Positions 1-9,265 are shown, numbered from the stretch's first letter. The stretch is 64,000 bases of DNA from Hyphomicrobium_A sp963776675 (GCA_963776675.1 CAVZNR010000034.1:11216-75215); one strand, 5' to 3'. Program-made: numbers and translations. The notes: generated from the letters alone by a model not told the origin.

Positions 1-116
1 TGGAGATCATTCAACAAAGGCTCTGCAAACGTGAGAAGCGCCGCCCGCTTGATCAGTCCCGCATGTCTTGGGCACCAGTTTTTGGGGCACGCTTTCGCGC
101 GCAAGGATAGCTCACG

Positions 117-1865
117 ATGACAAGGCAGCTCCGCCCCACGTCCGCCTCTCTTGCAGGCCTCACCAAGAGCCCGAGTGGGGTTCGCGGGCTCGACCAGATC
201 ACCTTTGGCGGCCTGCCCCGCGGCCGCCCGACGCTCGTTTGCGGCGGCGCCGGCACCGGCAAGACCTTGCTCGGGATGGAGTTCCTCGTGCGCGGTGCGC
301 AGGATTACAACGAGCCCGGCGTGTTTGTGTGCTTCGAGGAGCGGCTGAAGGAGCTTGCAGAGAACACGAAGTCGCTGGGGTTCGATCTCAATTCTCTCAT
401 CAAGCGCAAGAAACTGGTGATCGAGCACATAGCCATCGACCCCAGTGAAATCCATGAAACCGGAGACTACACCCTCGACGGTCTATTCATCCGGCTGGGC
501 GCGGCGATAGACAGCGTTGGCGCCAAGAGGGTCGTGATCGATACCATCGAGGTGCTGTTCTCCGCTCTGCGCAATGGCGACATCCTGCGCTCCGAGCTTC
601 AGCGGCTGTTCGCGTGGCTAAAGGACAAAGGCGTCACCACGATCGTTACCGGGGAGCGCGGAGAGGGCTCCCTCACCCGCAATGGCCTGGAAGAGTACGT
701 CTCCGACTGCGTCATCCTGCTCGATCTGCGCGTCAGGGATCAGATCGCCACCCGACGACTTCGCATCGTCAAGTATCGCGGCTCGCTGCACGGCACCAAC
801 GAGTATCCCTTCATCATCGACTCCCAGGGATTTCTCGTCCTGCCGATCACCAACGTCACGCTCGACTATACCGCACCAAAAGACTTCGTCTCCACGGGCG
901 TCGCCGATCTCGACGTCATGCTTGGCGGCAAAGGCTACTACCGGGGCGGGACCACCCTAATTTCGGGCGCAGCCGGTACGGGCAAATCGAGTTTGTCGGC
1001 GCATTTCGTCGACGCGGCCTGCGCCCGCGGCGAGCGCTGCGTCTATTTCGCGTTCGAGGAGTCTCCGGACCAGATCATCCGCAACATGCGTTCGATCGGT
1101 CTCGATCTGGAGAAATGGGTCAAGAGCGGGCTGTTGCACATCGCTGCGTCAAGGCCGGCAACGTTCGGTCTGGAGGTGCATATCAGCATGATGCTGAAGC
1201 TTGTCGATGACTTCAAGCCGAGCGTGGTGGTGCTCGATCCAATATCGAGCTTTGACGACGCGGGTAGCCAGCTCGACGCGCACATCATGTTGATGCGGAT
1301 CATCGACCAGCTGAAATCGCGTCAGATCACGACTCTGCTCACCAGCCTCACGCCCGGCGGCGCGACCGGTGAGCAGACGACCGTCGGCGTATCGTCGCTG
1401 ATCGATACGTGGGTTCTCGTGCGCAACATCGAGCAAGGCGGAACACGCACGCGTGGCCTTTACATTCTGAAGTCGCGCGGCATGAAACATTCTCACGAAG
1501 TCCGCGAGTTGCTCATCACCGATCATGGCTTGAAACTGGAGAATATTTTCCTTGGGCCGAGTGGCGCTCTCGTCGGATCGGCGCGCGTCGCTCAGCAGGT
1601 GCGAGATCAGGCCGCCGCTGTAGGGTCGATTGAAGATATTGAACGCAAGACGGCGTTGCTGGCGCAAAAGCGGACCGCACTAAAAACGCGGATTGAGAAG
1701 CTCGAATCTGAATTCAGGGCTGAAGCGGACCAGGTCAAACAGGCAATCTTGCAGGAGCAGTCGCAGCAGAATGCCGTTACAGCAAGCCGAGTGACAATCG
1801 CCACGCGGCGGAGCACGCCGGCAAAGTCAGCGCGATGTGGGGACCATGGAGGGGCGAGGAAATGA
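117..1865 (+). CDS. kaiC: Circadian clock-type ATPase KaiC
   Basis: The protein has 582 residues and the duplicated RecA-like ATPase layout of KaiC. The CI Walker A is GGAGTGKT at residues 43-50, with paired catalytic glutamates in CFEER near 74-75. The CII Walker A is GAAGTGKS near 284-291, with FEES near 313-316. Two adjacent serines (about 426-427, in GVSSLID) sit where Synechococcus KaiC has its Ser431/Thr432 phosphosites. Residues 503-550 look like a coiled-coil tail. The ATG at 117 has an AAGGAT-like ribosome site. The stop overlaps the first kaiB as ATGA. No kaiA is present, as usual in proteobacteria, where such clusters act as timers or stress regulators rather than full oscillators. 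Confidence 0.95.
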   Translation: MTRQLRPTSASLAGLTKSPSGVRGLDQITFGGLPRGRPTLVCGGAGTGKTLLGMEFLVRGAQDYNEPGVFVCFEERLKELAENTKSLGFDLNSLIKRKKLVIEHIAIDPSEIHETGDYTLDGLFIRLGAAIDSVGAKRVVIDTIEVLFSALRNGDILRSELQRLFAWLKDKGVTTIVTGERGEGSLTRNGLEEYVSDCVILLDLRVRDQIATRRLRIVKYRGSLHGTNEYPFIIDSQGFLVLPITNVTLDYTAPKDFVSTGVADLDVMLGGKGYYRGGTTLISGAAGTGKSSLSAHFVDAACARGERCVYFAFEESPDQIIRNMRSIGLDLEKWVKSGLLHIAASRPATFGLEVHISMMLKLVDDFKPSVVVLDPISSFDDAGSQLDAHIMLMRIIDQLKSRQITTLLTSLTPGGATGEQTTVGVSSLIDTWVLVRNIEQGGTRTRGLYILKSRGMKHSHEVRELLITDHGLKLENIFLGPSGALVGSARVAQQVRDQAAAVGSIEDIERKTALLAQKRTALKTRIEKLESEFRAEADQVKQAILQEQSQQNAVTASRVTIATRRSTPAKSARCGDHGGARK

Positions 1866-2200
1866 GTGAGCGTCGTGTCGCAGCGCGCAAAAAGCCGGTT
1901 TCGTTGGCGAAAGGACGACGCCCGAAGCAGTGGGACCTTCGGCTGTACATCGCTGGGCAGACGCCGCATTCCCTTGCCGCCATCTCCAACCTGAAGCGGA
2001 TCTGCGAGGAGCATCTGAAAGGTGAATATCGGATCGAAGTGATCGACCTTCTCGTCAATCCCCAGCTGTCACGAGACGACCAGATCGTGGCAATTCCAAC
2101 TCTGGTTCGCAAGCTGCCGGTCCCCATTCGAAAGATAATCGGTGACCTGTCGGATACGGCCCGCACCCTGGTGGGCCTGCAGCTTCGGCCGACCTCATAG
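1862..2200 (+). CDS. kaiB: KaiB-family protein 1
   Basis: The protein has 112 residues. The KaiB thioredoxin-like core starts near residue 24 (LRLYIAGQTPHS) and continues to PTLVRKLPVPIRKIIGDLS and GLQLRP. KaiB binds KaiC and drives the dephosphorylation phase in cyanobacteria. An in-frame ATG at 1835 would add nine residues, but the ATG at 1862 is preferred: it forms a 4-bp ATGA overlap with the kaiC stop and has GGAGG upstream. The N-terminal tail of about 23 residues is basic. The next kaiB-like gene is 51 bp downstream. Confidence 0.93.
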   Translation: MSERRVAARKKPVSLAKGRRPKQWDLRLYIAGQTPHSLAAISNLKRICEEHLKGEYRIEVIDLLVNPQLSRDDQIVAIPTLVRKLPVPIRKIIGDLSDTARTLVGLQLRPTS

Positions 2201-2251
2201 CTTCCCTACATGTCGCGGGTCGCAAAGGAAGCCATCAACCGAGGCACGGCA

Positions 2252-2608
2252 ATGAGCGGGAGAGAGCACACAGTCGAGGATGAAACGGCGAGCCTGGGGC
2301 GCGCCGGGGACGAAATCTATGACCTTGAACTCTATATCAGCGGTGCCACGGCGCACTCCAGGGCGGCGGTCGCCAACATCAAGGCCCTCGCCGAAAAGTA
2401 TTTGAAAGGCCGATATCGCCTGGTGGTGACCGATCTCTACCAAGAGCCCGCAAAGGCACGCGAAGAGCAGATTATCGTCGTACCGATGCTCGTCAAAAGG
2501 CGGCCTCTGCCCTTACAGCGAATAGTCGGAGACCTGGCGAGCGAAGAGCATGTGCTATTCGGCCTTCAGCTTGATCCCGAGACGGATGAGAAGGAGGAGC
2601 CGACGTGA
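2252..2608 (+). CDS. kaiB: KaiB-family protein 2
   Basis: This is a second KaiB paralogue of 118 residues. It matches the first through LELYISGATAHS, a conserved LKGRYR segment, PMLVKRRPLPLQRIVGDL and GLQLDP. Its N-terminus is acidic (VEDETASLGRAGDEIYD), while that of the first is basic, so the two probably do different jobs. An upstream in-frame ATG at 2210 lacks a ribosome site. The ATG at 2252 has GAGG seven bases upstream and is chosen. The stop overlaps the GTG start of the histidine kinase (GTGA), so the genes are translationally coupled. Confidence 0.92.
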   Translation: MSGREHTVEDETASLGRAGDEIYDLELYISGATAHSRAAVANIKALAEKYLKGRYRLVVTDLYQEPAKAREEQIIVVPMLVKRRPLPLQRIVGDLASEEHVLFGLQLDPETDEKEEPT

Positions 2609-4253
2609 CGAAACGATCGCTAAGCGCGTCTCGCTCCCCCTCGCGCGCAACTCAAATGGCGGACCTGCGTGCCCGCGCCGATGAAGCCGAAGAGATGTTG
2701 CGCGCCATGCAGAGCGGGCAGGTCGACGCCATCGTCAGGTTTGGCCCCGCCGGGCACAAAGTCTTCACGCTGGAGGGAGCCGAGCACGTCTACCGGGTTA
2801 TGGTCGAATTGATGGGTGAAGGGGCCGTGACGCTGTCGAGTGACGGCATGGTTCTCTACTCCAATCGGCGCTTTGCAGAAATGGTGAGGAAAGATCTGCA
2901 ATATGTGATCGGCGCGAGCATGCCGCAGTTCCTCGCACCCGGTAGCACGCACGATTCGAAGCATTGTTGCGCGAGGCCGGCTCCAGTGCCGGTTCCTGCA
3001 AGGGCACCGTCGAACTGCTCCAATCGGACGGAAAGAAGCTTGCGGTCAACGTCACGCTTCACGGACTGGGTTCGGAGGCTTCCGGCAACATCGTGGCGGT
3101 GGTAACCGACCTTTCCGAGCTTCTACGCGCCGCCGCCATTCGCGATCAGCTCGCGCAGATCGTCGACAGCGCCGCGGACGGCATTATTAGCGAGGATCTC
3201 GACGGTATCATCACCTCCTGGAACAAAGGAGCCGAGTTCCTTTACGGCTATAACGCGGCCGAAATTATCGGGAAAAACGCCGACGTTCTGCTTCCACCCG
3301 AACAAAAGCAGGAGGACAAAGCGCTCGTAGCCAGAATCGTCGAGGGAGAAAAAGTCGAACGTTACGAGACGATGCGGTTCACCAAGTCCGGCAAAGCGAT
3401 CGACGTGCTGGTGACGCTCTCGCCGATAACCGACAAATCCGGCTCGATCGTGGGCGTATCCAAGATCATGCACGATATCAGCGAGCGCAAGCGACTTGAA
3501 AGGATGCAGGATAATTTTACCTCTACCGTCAGCCATGAGCTTCGCACGCCCCTGACTTCTATCTCCGCGTCTATGGCGATGCTCTCTGCGGGGGCAGTCG
3601 GGCAAATCGATGGGCGCGCCCGGGGGTTCATCGACATTGCCTTCCGCAACGCCGAGCGCCTGGGTCGGCTCGTCAATGACATTCTGGATATCGATAAGCT
3701 GCAGTCGGGAAAGGTGGAGTTTCATCCCGAGGTCATCAATCTTGAGGACTACCTAGGACATACAGTGGACGCGATCCGGCCGCTGGCAAACGCAAAAGGC
3801 ATAGCGCTGGTTGCGGATTTTGCAGATCAGCGGCATGAGGTGGCCGCCGATGCCGACCGCTTGAGCCAGGCGATTACCAACATACTGTCAAATGCCATCA
3901 AGTTTTCTCCGGCAGGAGCCGAGGTGCTGGTTCGCGTCGGCGACAAAGACGCCGGAGTGAGAGTTTCAGTTGTCGATCATGGTCCCGGCGTGCCGGAGGA
4001 TTTCCGTACGCGAATCTTTGAGCGGTTTGCGCAAGCCGATGATTCCACCACGAGAGCACAGCCAGGAACGGGCCTTGGCTTGAGCATCGCGCGCGAGATC
4101 ATACAACGGCTGGGAGGTCAAATCTCATTCGATAGCGTGGTGGGGAGCGGTAGTACGTTTTACATTGATCTTCCAACGTATCACGCAGCCAAGCAGGGCC
4201 CGCTGGCGACCTCGCAGCTCGATCAAGCCCACGCGCAGACGGTGTCCAGATGA
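2605..4253 (+). pseudogene. PAS-domain sensor histidine kinase, frameshifted
   Basis: This is a sensor kinase ending the kai operon. The GTG at 2605 has AAGGAGGAG just upstream. The first reading frame (2605 to about 2955) holds an N-terminal helix and a PAS-like domain ending at FLAPGSTHD. The second frame (about 2955-4253) carries on with EALLREAG, a second PAS domain, the DHp box (SHELRTPLTS), an N box (LSNAIKFSP) and G boxes (DHGPGVPED, GTGLGLSIA). Restoring one T in the GATTC at 2953-2957 would join them as about 550 residues. It has no receiver domain, so its partner regulator must lie elsewhere. Sequence error and genuine inactivation cannot be told apart here. Confidence 0.85.
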
Positions 4254-4326
4254 CCGGCCGCACCGCTGCTCACGACCGCTTAGGGGCATCTGCCGCCACG
4301 CAAAGCGAACTGCGCAGAGCTCGCCC

Positions 4327-4902
4327 TCACTCCCCCGGCACTTCGAACAGCGGGCGGTAGTCGTCGCTGCCCCAATGACGCACATGCGCCGCGCTTGGCG
4401 TTGGTGCGCGCGCATCCGTGCCGATGCCGTAGTGGCGCGCGAGCCGCGTCAGCGCCAGTTGCAAGACGACCTTGCCCGAGCGCTGCGGCCAGCCGGCCGC
4501 CCGTTCCGCGTCCTCCAGCCCTTTCAGATGACAGCACACATCAATGAGGATGCCGGCGAGCTCTGGGCCGACAGTCGCGAGGGCGCGCCGCACGCGCTCG
4601 CGCGCGGAGGCGATCGCATCCGACATGTCCGCATCGGAGCGGAACGCCATGCCCGATTTGCGCCGCCGCTGTCCCGGCGACACCGCCGACCAGCTCATGG
4701 TCACGCGCGGCGTCATCTGTGCAAACCAGAAGTCGGCGCGCAAACGCTCGCCCGCATCGAACTGCGCTTGCGAGATCAGGCTCGCACCGTCCTTATCCTT
4801 GCGCCGGCGCAGCCAGGCGAGCGGGCTTTCGGCAGGATTGATGGCGGTGGTGGAGGGCGCGCTCGTTCCCGCGCCGGTGCGCTTGCCGTTTGCAGCGGCC
4901 AT
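4327..4902 (-). CDS. DUF6456 domain protein
   Basis: The protein has 191 residues. The body from about residue 45 (FDAGERLRADFWFAQMTPR) through CCHLKGLEDAERAAGWPQRS to RLARHYGIG matches the DUF6456 family as I recall it from Hyphomicrobiales. The family is predicted to be helical and DNA-binding and has no established function. The ATG at 4902 follows the stop of the DnaA-like gene by eight bases, with GAGG six bases before it, so the two are co-transcribed. A much longer open frame (to 5343) is out of frame with that real gene upstream and is not used. Confidence 0.8.
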   Translation of the reverse strand: MAAANGKRTGAGTSAPSTTAINPAESPLAWLRRRKDKDGASLISQAQFDAGERLRADFWFAQMTPRVTMSWSAVSPGQRRRKSGMAFRSDADMSDAIASARERVRRALATVGPELAGILIDVCCHLKGLEDAERAAGWPQRSGKVVLQLALTRLARHYGIGTDARAPTPSAAHVRHWGSDDYRPLFEVPGE

Positions 4903-4910
4903 GCGAAGCC

Positions 4911-5324
4911 TCAGAGCGAAAGGTGGCGGCGCATACTGGGGCGCGTGGCGAGCGCGGGCACCGACCACTCGAGCAGGTCGAGCGCGCGGTCGAACAGCGG
5001 ATCGTCGCGCCGGTCCTCGATCACCCCGCAGGCGTGCGCCACGGTGGTGCGGTCGCGCCCGAACAGTCGGCCGGTGTCGGTGAGCGTCATCCCGCAGGCG
5101 ACGTGCGCCAGGTACATGGCGACCTGGCGGGCGAGCGCGACCTTGGCGCGACCGCGCGACAGCCGGTGCAGGTCCTCGCGGCCCACGCCGAAGACCTGGA
5201 CCACCGCCTGCTCGATGGCGTCGCGCGGGAGCGGAGGCAGACCGCCGCCGTGCCCGATGCGGCGCAGGGAGCGGTCTTGTGGTGCATGTAAAATCCGGTG
5301 ATGACGTACAATGGCGTGCAGCAT
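4911..5324 (-). CDS. DnaA domain IV-like DNA-binding protein
   Basis: The protein has 137 residues. Residues 57-105 resemble the C-terminal DNA-binding domain of DnaA: RQVAMYLAHVACGMTLTDTG is followed by a GRDRTTVAHAC recognition helix and IEDRRDD. It has no AAA+ domain, so it cannot be the initiator. Stand-alone proteins like this occur in Hyphomicrobiales and may bind DnaA-box-like sites or regulate transcription. It is the first gene of a two-gene minus-strand unit with DUF6456. The exact start is uncertain because the first 30 residues are poorly conserved in character. Confidence 0.82.
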   Translation of the reverse strand: MLHAIVRHHRILHAPQDRSLRRIGHGGGLPPLPRDAIEQAVVQVFGVGREDLHRLSRGRAKVALARQVAMYLAHVACGMTLTDTGRLFGRDRTTVAHACGVIEDRRDDPLFDRALDLLEWSVPALATRPSMRRHLSL

Positions 5325-5424
5325 GGGCGAGGGTTCCAGGCAATGACTTTGAACGAACCGGGCGTCTCCCCCATCCCCATCATACCGAGGCGCGCCGAAG
5401 CCGGTGGGTCAAACTAGAGGCTGA

Positions 5425-5835
5425 GTGAACAAGGGGGATAAGTCTGTCGCCGCCAGGGATGCGGCCCGCCGGCAGCCGTGCCAGCGCTTATCCCCTGGCG
5501 CGATCGCGATGCGAAAGTTGCAGCTCGAAACCATCGTCGAGCCCGCCATGCTGCCTCCTGCACCCACTGCCCCGCCCGACTACGTGCGCGCGCGCGATCT
5601 CCCCAAGCTCGTTCCGCTGTGGCCACGCGAGTACGCAAACTTGAGCCGCGCCGATCACGCGCGTCTGCTCGCCAAGCTGCGGCGCGCACTGCGGGCGGAA
5701 CGGCAGAAGGGAGTGGGCGGACACTGGAGCTACGACCTTGCGCGGCACGCACAGTTGCTGCGCGCCTACCGCGCCGAGGCGACGGCCTATGTGCAAGCCG
5801 GCATGGCGCCATCACGCGGCGGCATACCGGCATGA
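5425..5835 (+). CDS. Conserved-looking small protein of unknown function
   Basis: This is a 136-residue protein that I cannot assign. The central part (YVRARDLPKLVPLWPREYAN, then LSRADHARLLAKLRRALRAE and GGHWSYDLARHAQLLRAYRAE) is rich in Arg, Leu and Ala, predicted helical, and reads as genuine coding sequence. The GTG at 5425 has AGAGG close upstream; an ATG at 5509 is an alternative giving 108 residues. It is divergent from the DnaA-like gene, with a short shared promoter region. No signal peptide or membrane segment is visible. Confidence 0.6.
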   Translation: MNKGDKSVAARDAARRQPCQRLSPGAIAMRKLQLETIVEPAMLPPAPTAPPDYVRARDLPKLVPLWPREYANLSRADHARLLAKLRRALRAERQKGVGGHWSYDLARHAQLLRAYRAEATAYVQAGMAPSRGGIPA

Positions 5836-5945
5836 CGCATGTGCATAGCGCCTTGACAAGGTTTTGCTCGCGCGCACCAAAACGGCACGCAGCGCGCGAG
5901 TCCTAAGCGGCTATGAGAACCGGGAGTGGAATCCGCGCCTGCGAG

Positions 5946-6353
5946 CTACTTCTCGCGGCGCGTGCCCAAGCCCATCTTCTTGGCAAGATCTGAGCGCGCG
6001 CGGGCATAGTTCGGCGCCACCATAGGATAGTCGTGGGGCAGGCCCCACTTTTCGCGATACTCTTCCGGAGACAAATTGTAGTGCGTGCGCAAGTGCCGCT
6101 TCAAAGACTTGAACTTCTTGCCGTCCTCCAAACAAATAATGTGGTCGGGCATCACCGATTTCTTCACCGGCACCTTGGGCTTCTGCTCCTCGCGCTCAAC
6201 GGTCAGCGTATTACCGGTGGCGCGGCTCAGGGCAGCGTGCGTTTCATTGATGAGGTGCGGCAGATCACTGGCAACGATCGCGTTGTTGCTAACGTAGGCC
6301 GAGACAATTCTTGCGGTCAGCTCGACGAGCTCGGGCTGCGACGGATCTTCCAC
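5946..6353 (-). CDS. mucR: MucR/Ros-family zinc-finger transcriptional regulator
   Basis: The protein has 135 residues, the usual length for Ros/MucR. After a helical N-terminal part come ICLEDGKKFKSLKRHLRTHY and LSPEEYREKWGLPHDYPMVA, the hallmark of this family of H-NS-like regulators of surface and motility genes. The second zinc-ligand position is Asp (CLED) rather than Cys, a variation known in some rhizobial homologues. The GTG at 6353 is chosen because GAGGAGGG lies nine bases upstream and it gives the family's normal length. The open frame extends to 6548, but that part is not MucR-like. Confidence 0.9.
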   Translation of the reverse strand: MEDPSQPELVELTARIVSAYVSNNAIVASDLPHLINETHAALSRATGNTLTVEREEQKPKVPVKKSVMPDHIICLEDGKKFKSLKRHLRTHYNLSPEEYREKWGLPHDYPMVAPNYARARSDLAKKMGLGTRREK

Positions 6354-6989
6354 GGCGATGTCCCTCCTCGACAGACACGAACGCTTCACGAATAGGCTGG
6401 CGCCCCTTGGTGCCCAAACAAATACCTGCGGCGACGAGACCTTGGCAATGCTTCGACTTTCGTGCGCATGCCTCTTATCTACCCTCAAGTCGGTATATAC
6501 CGCCTCGTGCCCTTTTCTGGCATTCATAAGAAGTAAAGTCAACAACAACGCGGAATGTACGTCCAGTATGGATAATCTAAAGACCAGAAGTAGTCATAAC
6601 TCAGTTTCATATCGAAGCGTCATCACCTTGCTTAATCAGACGAACGCCACGCCGAAAATATATGATCACTATTCACATTCGTCTAATTGCATAAAACACC
6701 GTAATGCCGCGGTTTTGCCATTCAATTTTGGCCGGCGTTCTTCGCCTCAACACGCCCAAATGTTGTGATGTAGCCGCACCGCCTGCCCCAACATTGGTGG
6801 CATCCTTGGCGAATATCGGCGCTTACGAGTTGCCGAGGCCCAAGTTGACAAGCCCCTAACCTCGCAATCTCATACTCCCCTCGCTCGGCCCCCCACTCGG
6901 GGACCGAGCGGTGCCCCAAGAAGCCATACGACCCCCCGGGCAAGCGGCATATATTCACGTCGTTCCCCTCTTCTCGCGTGGAGTATCTC
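6354..6989. promoter_or_regulatory. AT-rich intergenic region between mucR and the oligopeptidase gene
   Basis: This is about 635 bp with no convincing gene. The part from about 6480 to 6760 is clearly richer in A and T than its surroundings, with many TA steps. MucR/Ros proteins bind such sequence and usually repress their own promoters, so autoregulation here is a reasonable inference. Open frames across it (for example 6358-6768 plus) lack a ribosome site and any protein-like composition. Confidence 0.45.
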
Positions 6990-9125
6990 ATGCACGGCCC
7001 AGCTCATCGACATGCCCTTGCCAAGACGCCGGCAGCGCCGCGGCGCTCGCGTGCCGCCAAGTGGCATGGCGTCGACCTCGTCGACGAATACGCGTGGCTG
7101 AAGGCCGATAACTGGCAGGACGTGATGCGCGATCCCGCCGTGCTTGACCCCGAGATCCGCGCCTACCTCGAGGCCGAGAACGCCTACTGCGATGCCCAGC
7201 TCTCCGACACGTGCACCTTGCAGGAGACGCTGTTCACCGAGATGAAGGGTCGCCTCAAGGAGGACGACAGCTCGGTGCCGTCACCCGACGGTCCGTTCGC
7301 CTACTCCTCGAGCTTCGTCGCCGGAGGACAATACCCCCTCGTATGCCGCCGGCCGCGCGCGGGCGGCCCTGAGACCGTGCTGCTCGACGGCAACATAGAG
7401 GCCGCAGGCAAGTCGTATTGGGACCTGGGCGCGACCCAGCACAGCCGCGACCACAAGCTGCTTGCCTATTCGTGCGACGATCGCGGGTCCGAGCTCTACA
7501 CCATCCGCATCCGCGACCTCGCCACCGGCAAGGACCTGCCCGATTGCATCCCCGACACGCGCGGCTCGTTCGTGTGGGCCAACGACAGCAAGACGCTGTT
7601 CTACGTGCGGCTCGACGAGCACCACCGGCCGCTCTACGTCTACCGGCACATCATTGGCACGCCCGTTGAGGATGACGTCCTCATCTACGAAGAGAAGGAC
7701 ATCGGCTACTACGTGGCACTGTCGGCCACGCAGTCGTCGCGCTACATCCTCATCGACGCCCACGACCACCAGTCGAGCGAGGTCTATCTGATCGACGCCG
7801 ATGCGCCGCTCGAGCCGGCGCACCTAGTCGAGCCGCGCGAGCACGGCCATGAGTACGCCGTCGAGCACCACGGCGAAAAGCTCTTCATCACCACGAACTG
7901 GGACGCCGAGGACTTCCGCGTCTGCGAGGCGCCGATCACAGCACCCGGCCGCAGCAATTGGCGTGAGGTGATCCCCCATCGCCCGGGCCGCCTCATCCTC
8001 GATACGACCCTTTATCGCGACCATATGGTGCGACTGGAGCGCGAGAACGGGCTGCCTCGCATCGTCATCCGCCGTCTGGCCGATGGTGCCGAGCACGTGA
8101 TCGCGTTCCCCGAGGAGGCCTACGCGCTCGGCATCTCTACCGGCTATGAGTTCGACACCACAACCGTGCGCTTCGTCTATTCCTCGATGACGACGCCGGC
8201 CGAGACCTATGATTACGATATGGAGACGCGCGAGCGCGCCATGCGCAAGCGCCAGGAGGTGCCGAGCGGGCATAACCCCGCCGACTACGTGACCCGGCGC
8301 CTCTACGCTCCGGCGGCCGACGGGGAGACGGTGCCGGTGTCGATCCTCTATCGCAAAGACACGCCGCTCGACGGCTCAGCACCTGTCTTCCTCTACGGCT
8401 ACGGCGCCTACGGGATCTCCATCCCGGCGTCGTTCTCGACCACGCGTCTGTCGCTGGTCGATCGGGGATTCATCTATGCCATCGCCCACATCCGCGGCGG
8501 CAAGGACAAGGGCTACCGCTGGTACACCAACGGCAAGCTCGCCAAGAAGGTCAACACCTTCACCGATTTCGTCGCGGCGGGAGAATTCCTCGTCGATCAA
8601 GGGTTGACCAAGCGCGGCCGCATCGTCGCCAACGGCGGATCGGCCGGCGGCATGCTGATGGGCGTCGTCGCCAACATGGCGCCCGATCTCTTTCTCGGGA
8701 TTATCGCAGACGTGCCGTTCGTCGACGTCCTCAACACCATGCTCGACAAGGATTTGCCACTGACCCCGCCGGAATGGCCGGAGTGGGGCAATCCGATCGA
8801 GAGCCGGGAGGACTTCGAGACCATCCGCCGCTACAGCCCCTACGAGAACGTGGAGGCCAAGCGCTATCCGCACATCTTCGCCTACGGCGGCCTCACCGAC
8901 CCGCGTGTGACCTATTGGGAGCCCGCCAAGTGGATCGCGCGGCTGCGTGAGCGCTCTACCGGCGACAACCTCATATTGTTGAAGATCAACATGGCGGCAG
9001 GGCACGGCGGCGCCTCGGGGCGCTACGAGCAGCTGCGGGAGATCGCCGCCGACTACGCCTTCTCGCTCAAGATCGCCGGCAAGGCCGGCGCGGATGCCTC
9101 GAAGGACGGCGAAGAGGCGGCCTGA
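6990..9125 (+). CDS. ptrB: Oligopeptidase B (S9 family serine peptidase)
   Basis: The protein has 711 residues: an N-terminal beta-propeller that restricts substrates to short peptides, then an alpha/beta hydrolase. The nucleophile is Ser551 in GGSAGGMLMG. The Asp is probably in GGLTDPRVTYWEP and the His in AAGHGGASGR, giving the Ser-Asp-His order of the family. Oligopeptidase B cleaves after Arg or Lys in small peptides and is cytoplasmic; no signal peptide is seen. The ATG at 6990 has GGAG six bases upstream; a GTG at 6978 has none. Paired hairpins follow the stop. Confidence 0.93.
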   Translation: MHGPAHRHALAKTPAAPRRSRAAKWHGVDLVDEYAWLKADNWQDVMRDPAVLDPEIRAYLEAENAYCDAQLSDTCTLQETLFTEMKGRLKEDDSSVPSPDGPFAYSSSFVAGGQYPLVCRRPRAGGPETVLLDGNIEAAGKSYWDLGATQHSRDHKLLAYSCDDRGSELYTIRIRDLATGKDLPDCIPDTRGSFVWANDSKTLFYVRLDEHHRPLYVYRHIIGTPVEDDVLIYEEKDIGYYVALSATQSSRYILIDAHDHQSSEVYLIDADAPLEPAHLVEPREHGHEYAVEHHGEKLFITTNWDAEDFRVCEAPITAPGRSNWREVIPHRPGRLILDTTLYRDHMVRLERENGLPRIVIRRLADGAEHVIAFPEEAYALGISTGYEFDTTTVRFVYSSMTTPAETYDYDMETRERAMRKRQEVPSGHNPADYVTRRLYAPAADGETVPVSILYRKDTPLDGSAPVFLYGYGAYGISIPASFSTTRLSLVDRGFIYAIAHIRGGKDKGYRWYTNGKLAKKVNTFTDFVAAGEFLVDQGLTKRGRIVANGGSAGGMLMGVVANMAPDLFLGIIADVPFVDVLNTMLDKDLPLTPPEWPEWGNPIESREDFETIRRYSPYENVEAKRYPHIFAYGGLTDPRVTYWEPAKWIARLRERSTGDNLILLKINMAAGHGGASGRYEQLREIAADYAFSLKIAGKAGADASKDGEEAA

Positions 9126-9184
9126 GCTAAAGTCGCGGCCCATTCATAGCACGGCGATAGGCACTCTCAGCACTCCAACGCAAA

Positions 9185-9250
9185 AAGGGCCGCGCGCAGG
9201 CGGCCCTTCAGAATACCCTGGAAATGAGAAAGGCCGCTCTCGCGGCCTTT
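9185..9250 (+). terminator. Two tandem hairpins after the oligopeptidase gene
   Basis: Hairpin 1 pairs AAGGGCCG (9185-9192) with CGGCCCTT (9201-9208). Hairpin 2 pairs AAAGGCCGC (9229-9237) with GCGGCCTTT (9242-9250) around a TCTC loop. They lie between the converging ends of ptrB and the minus-strand gene ending at 9266, and probably terminate both transcripts. Confidence 0.7.
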
Positions 9251-9265
9251 CGTCGGTGCCTATTG

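Noticed and set aside
1..116. Start of the window before kaiC
   Set aside because: It is too short to identify an upstream gene; only a ribosome site for kaiC is supported.
6358..6768. 136-codon plus frame upstream of mucR
   Set aside because: It lies in AT-rich regulatory DNA antisense to mucR's leader and has no protein-like features.
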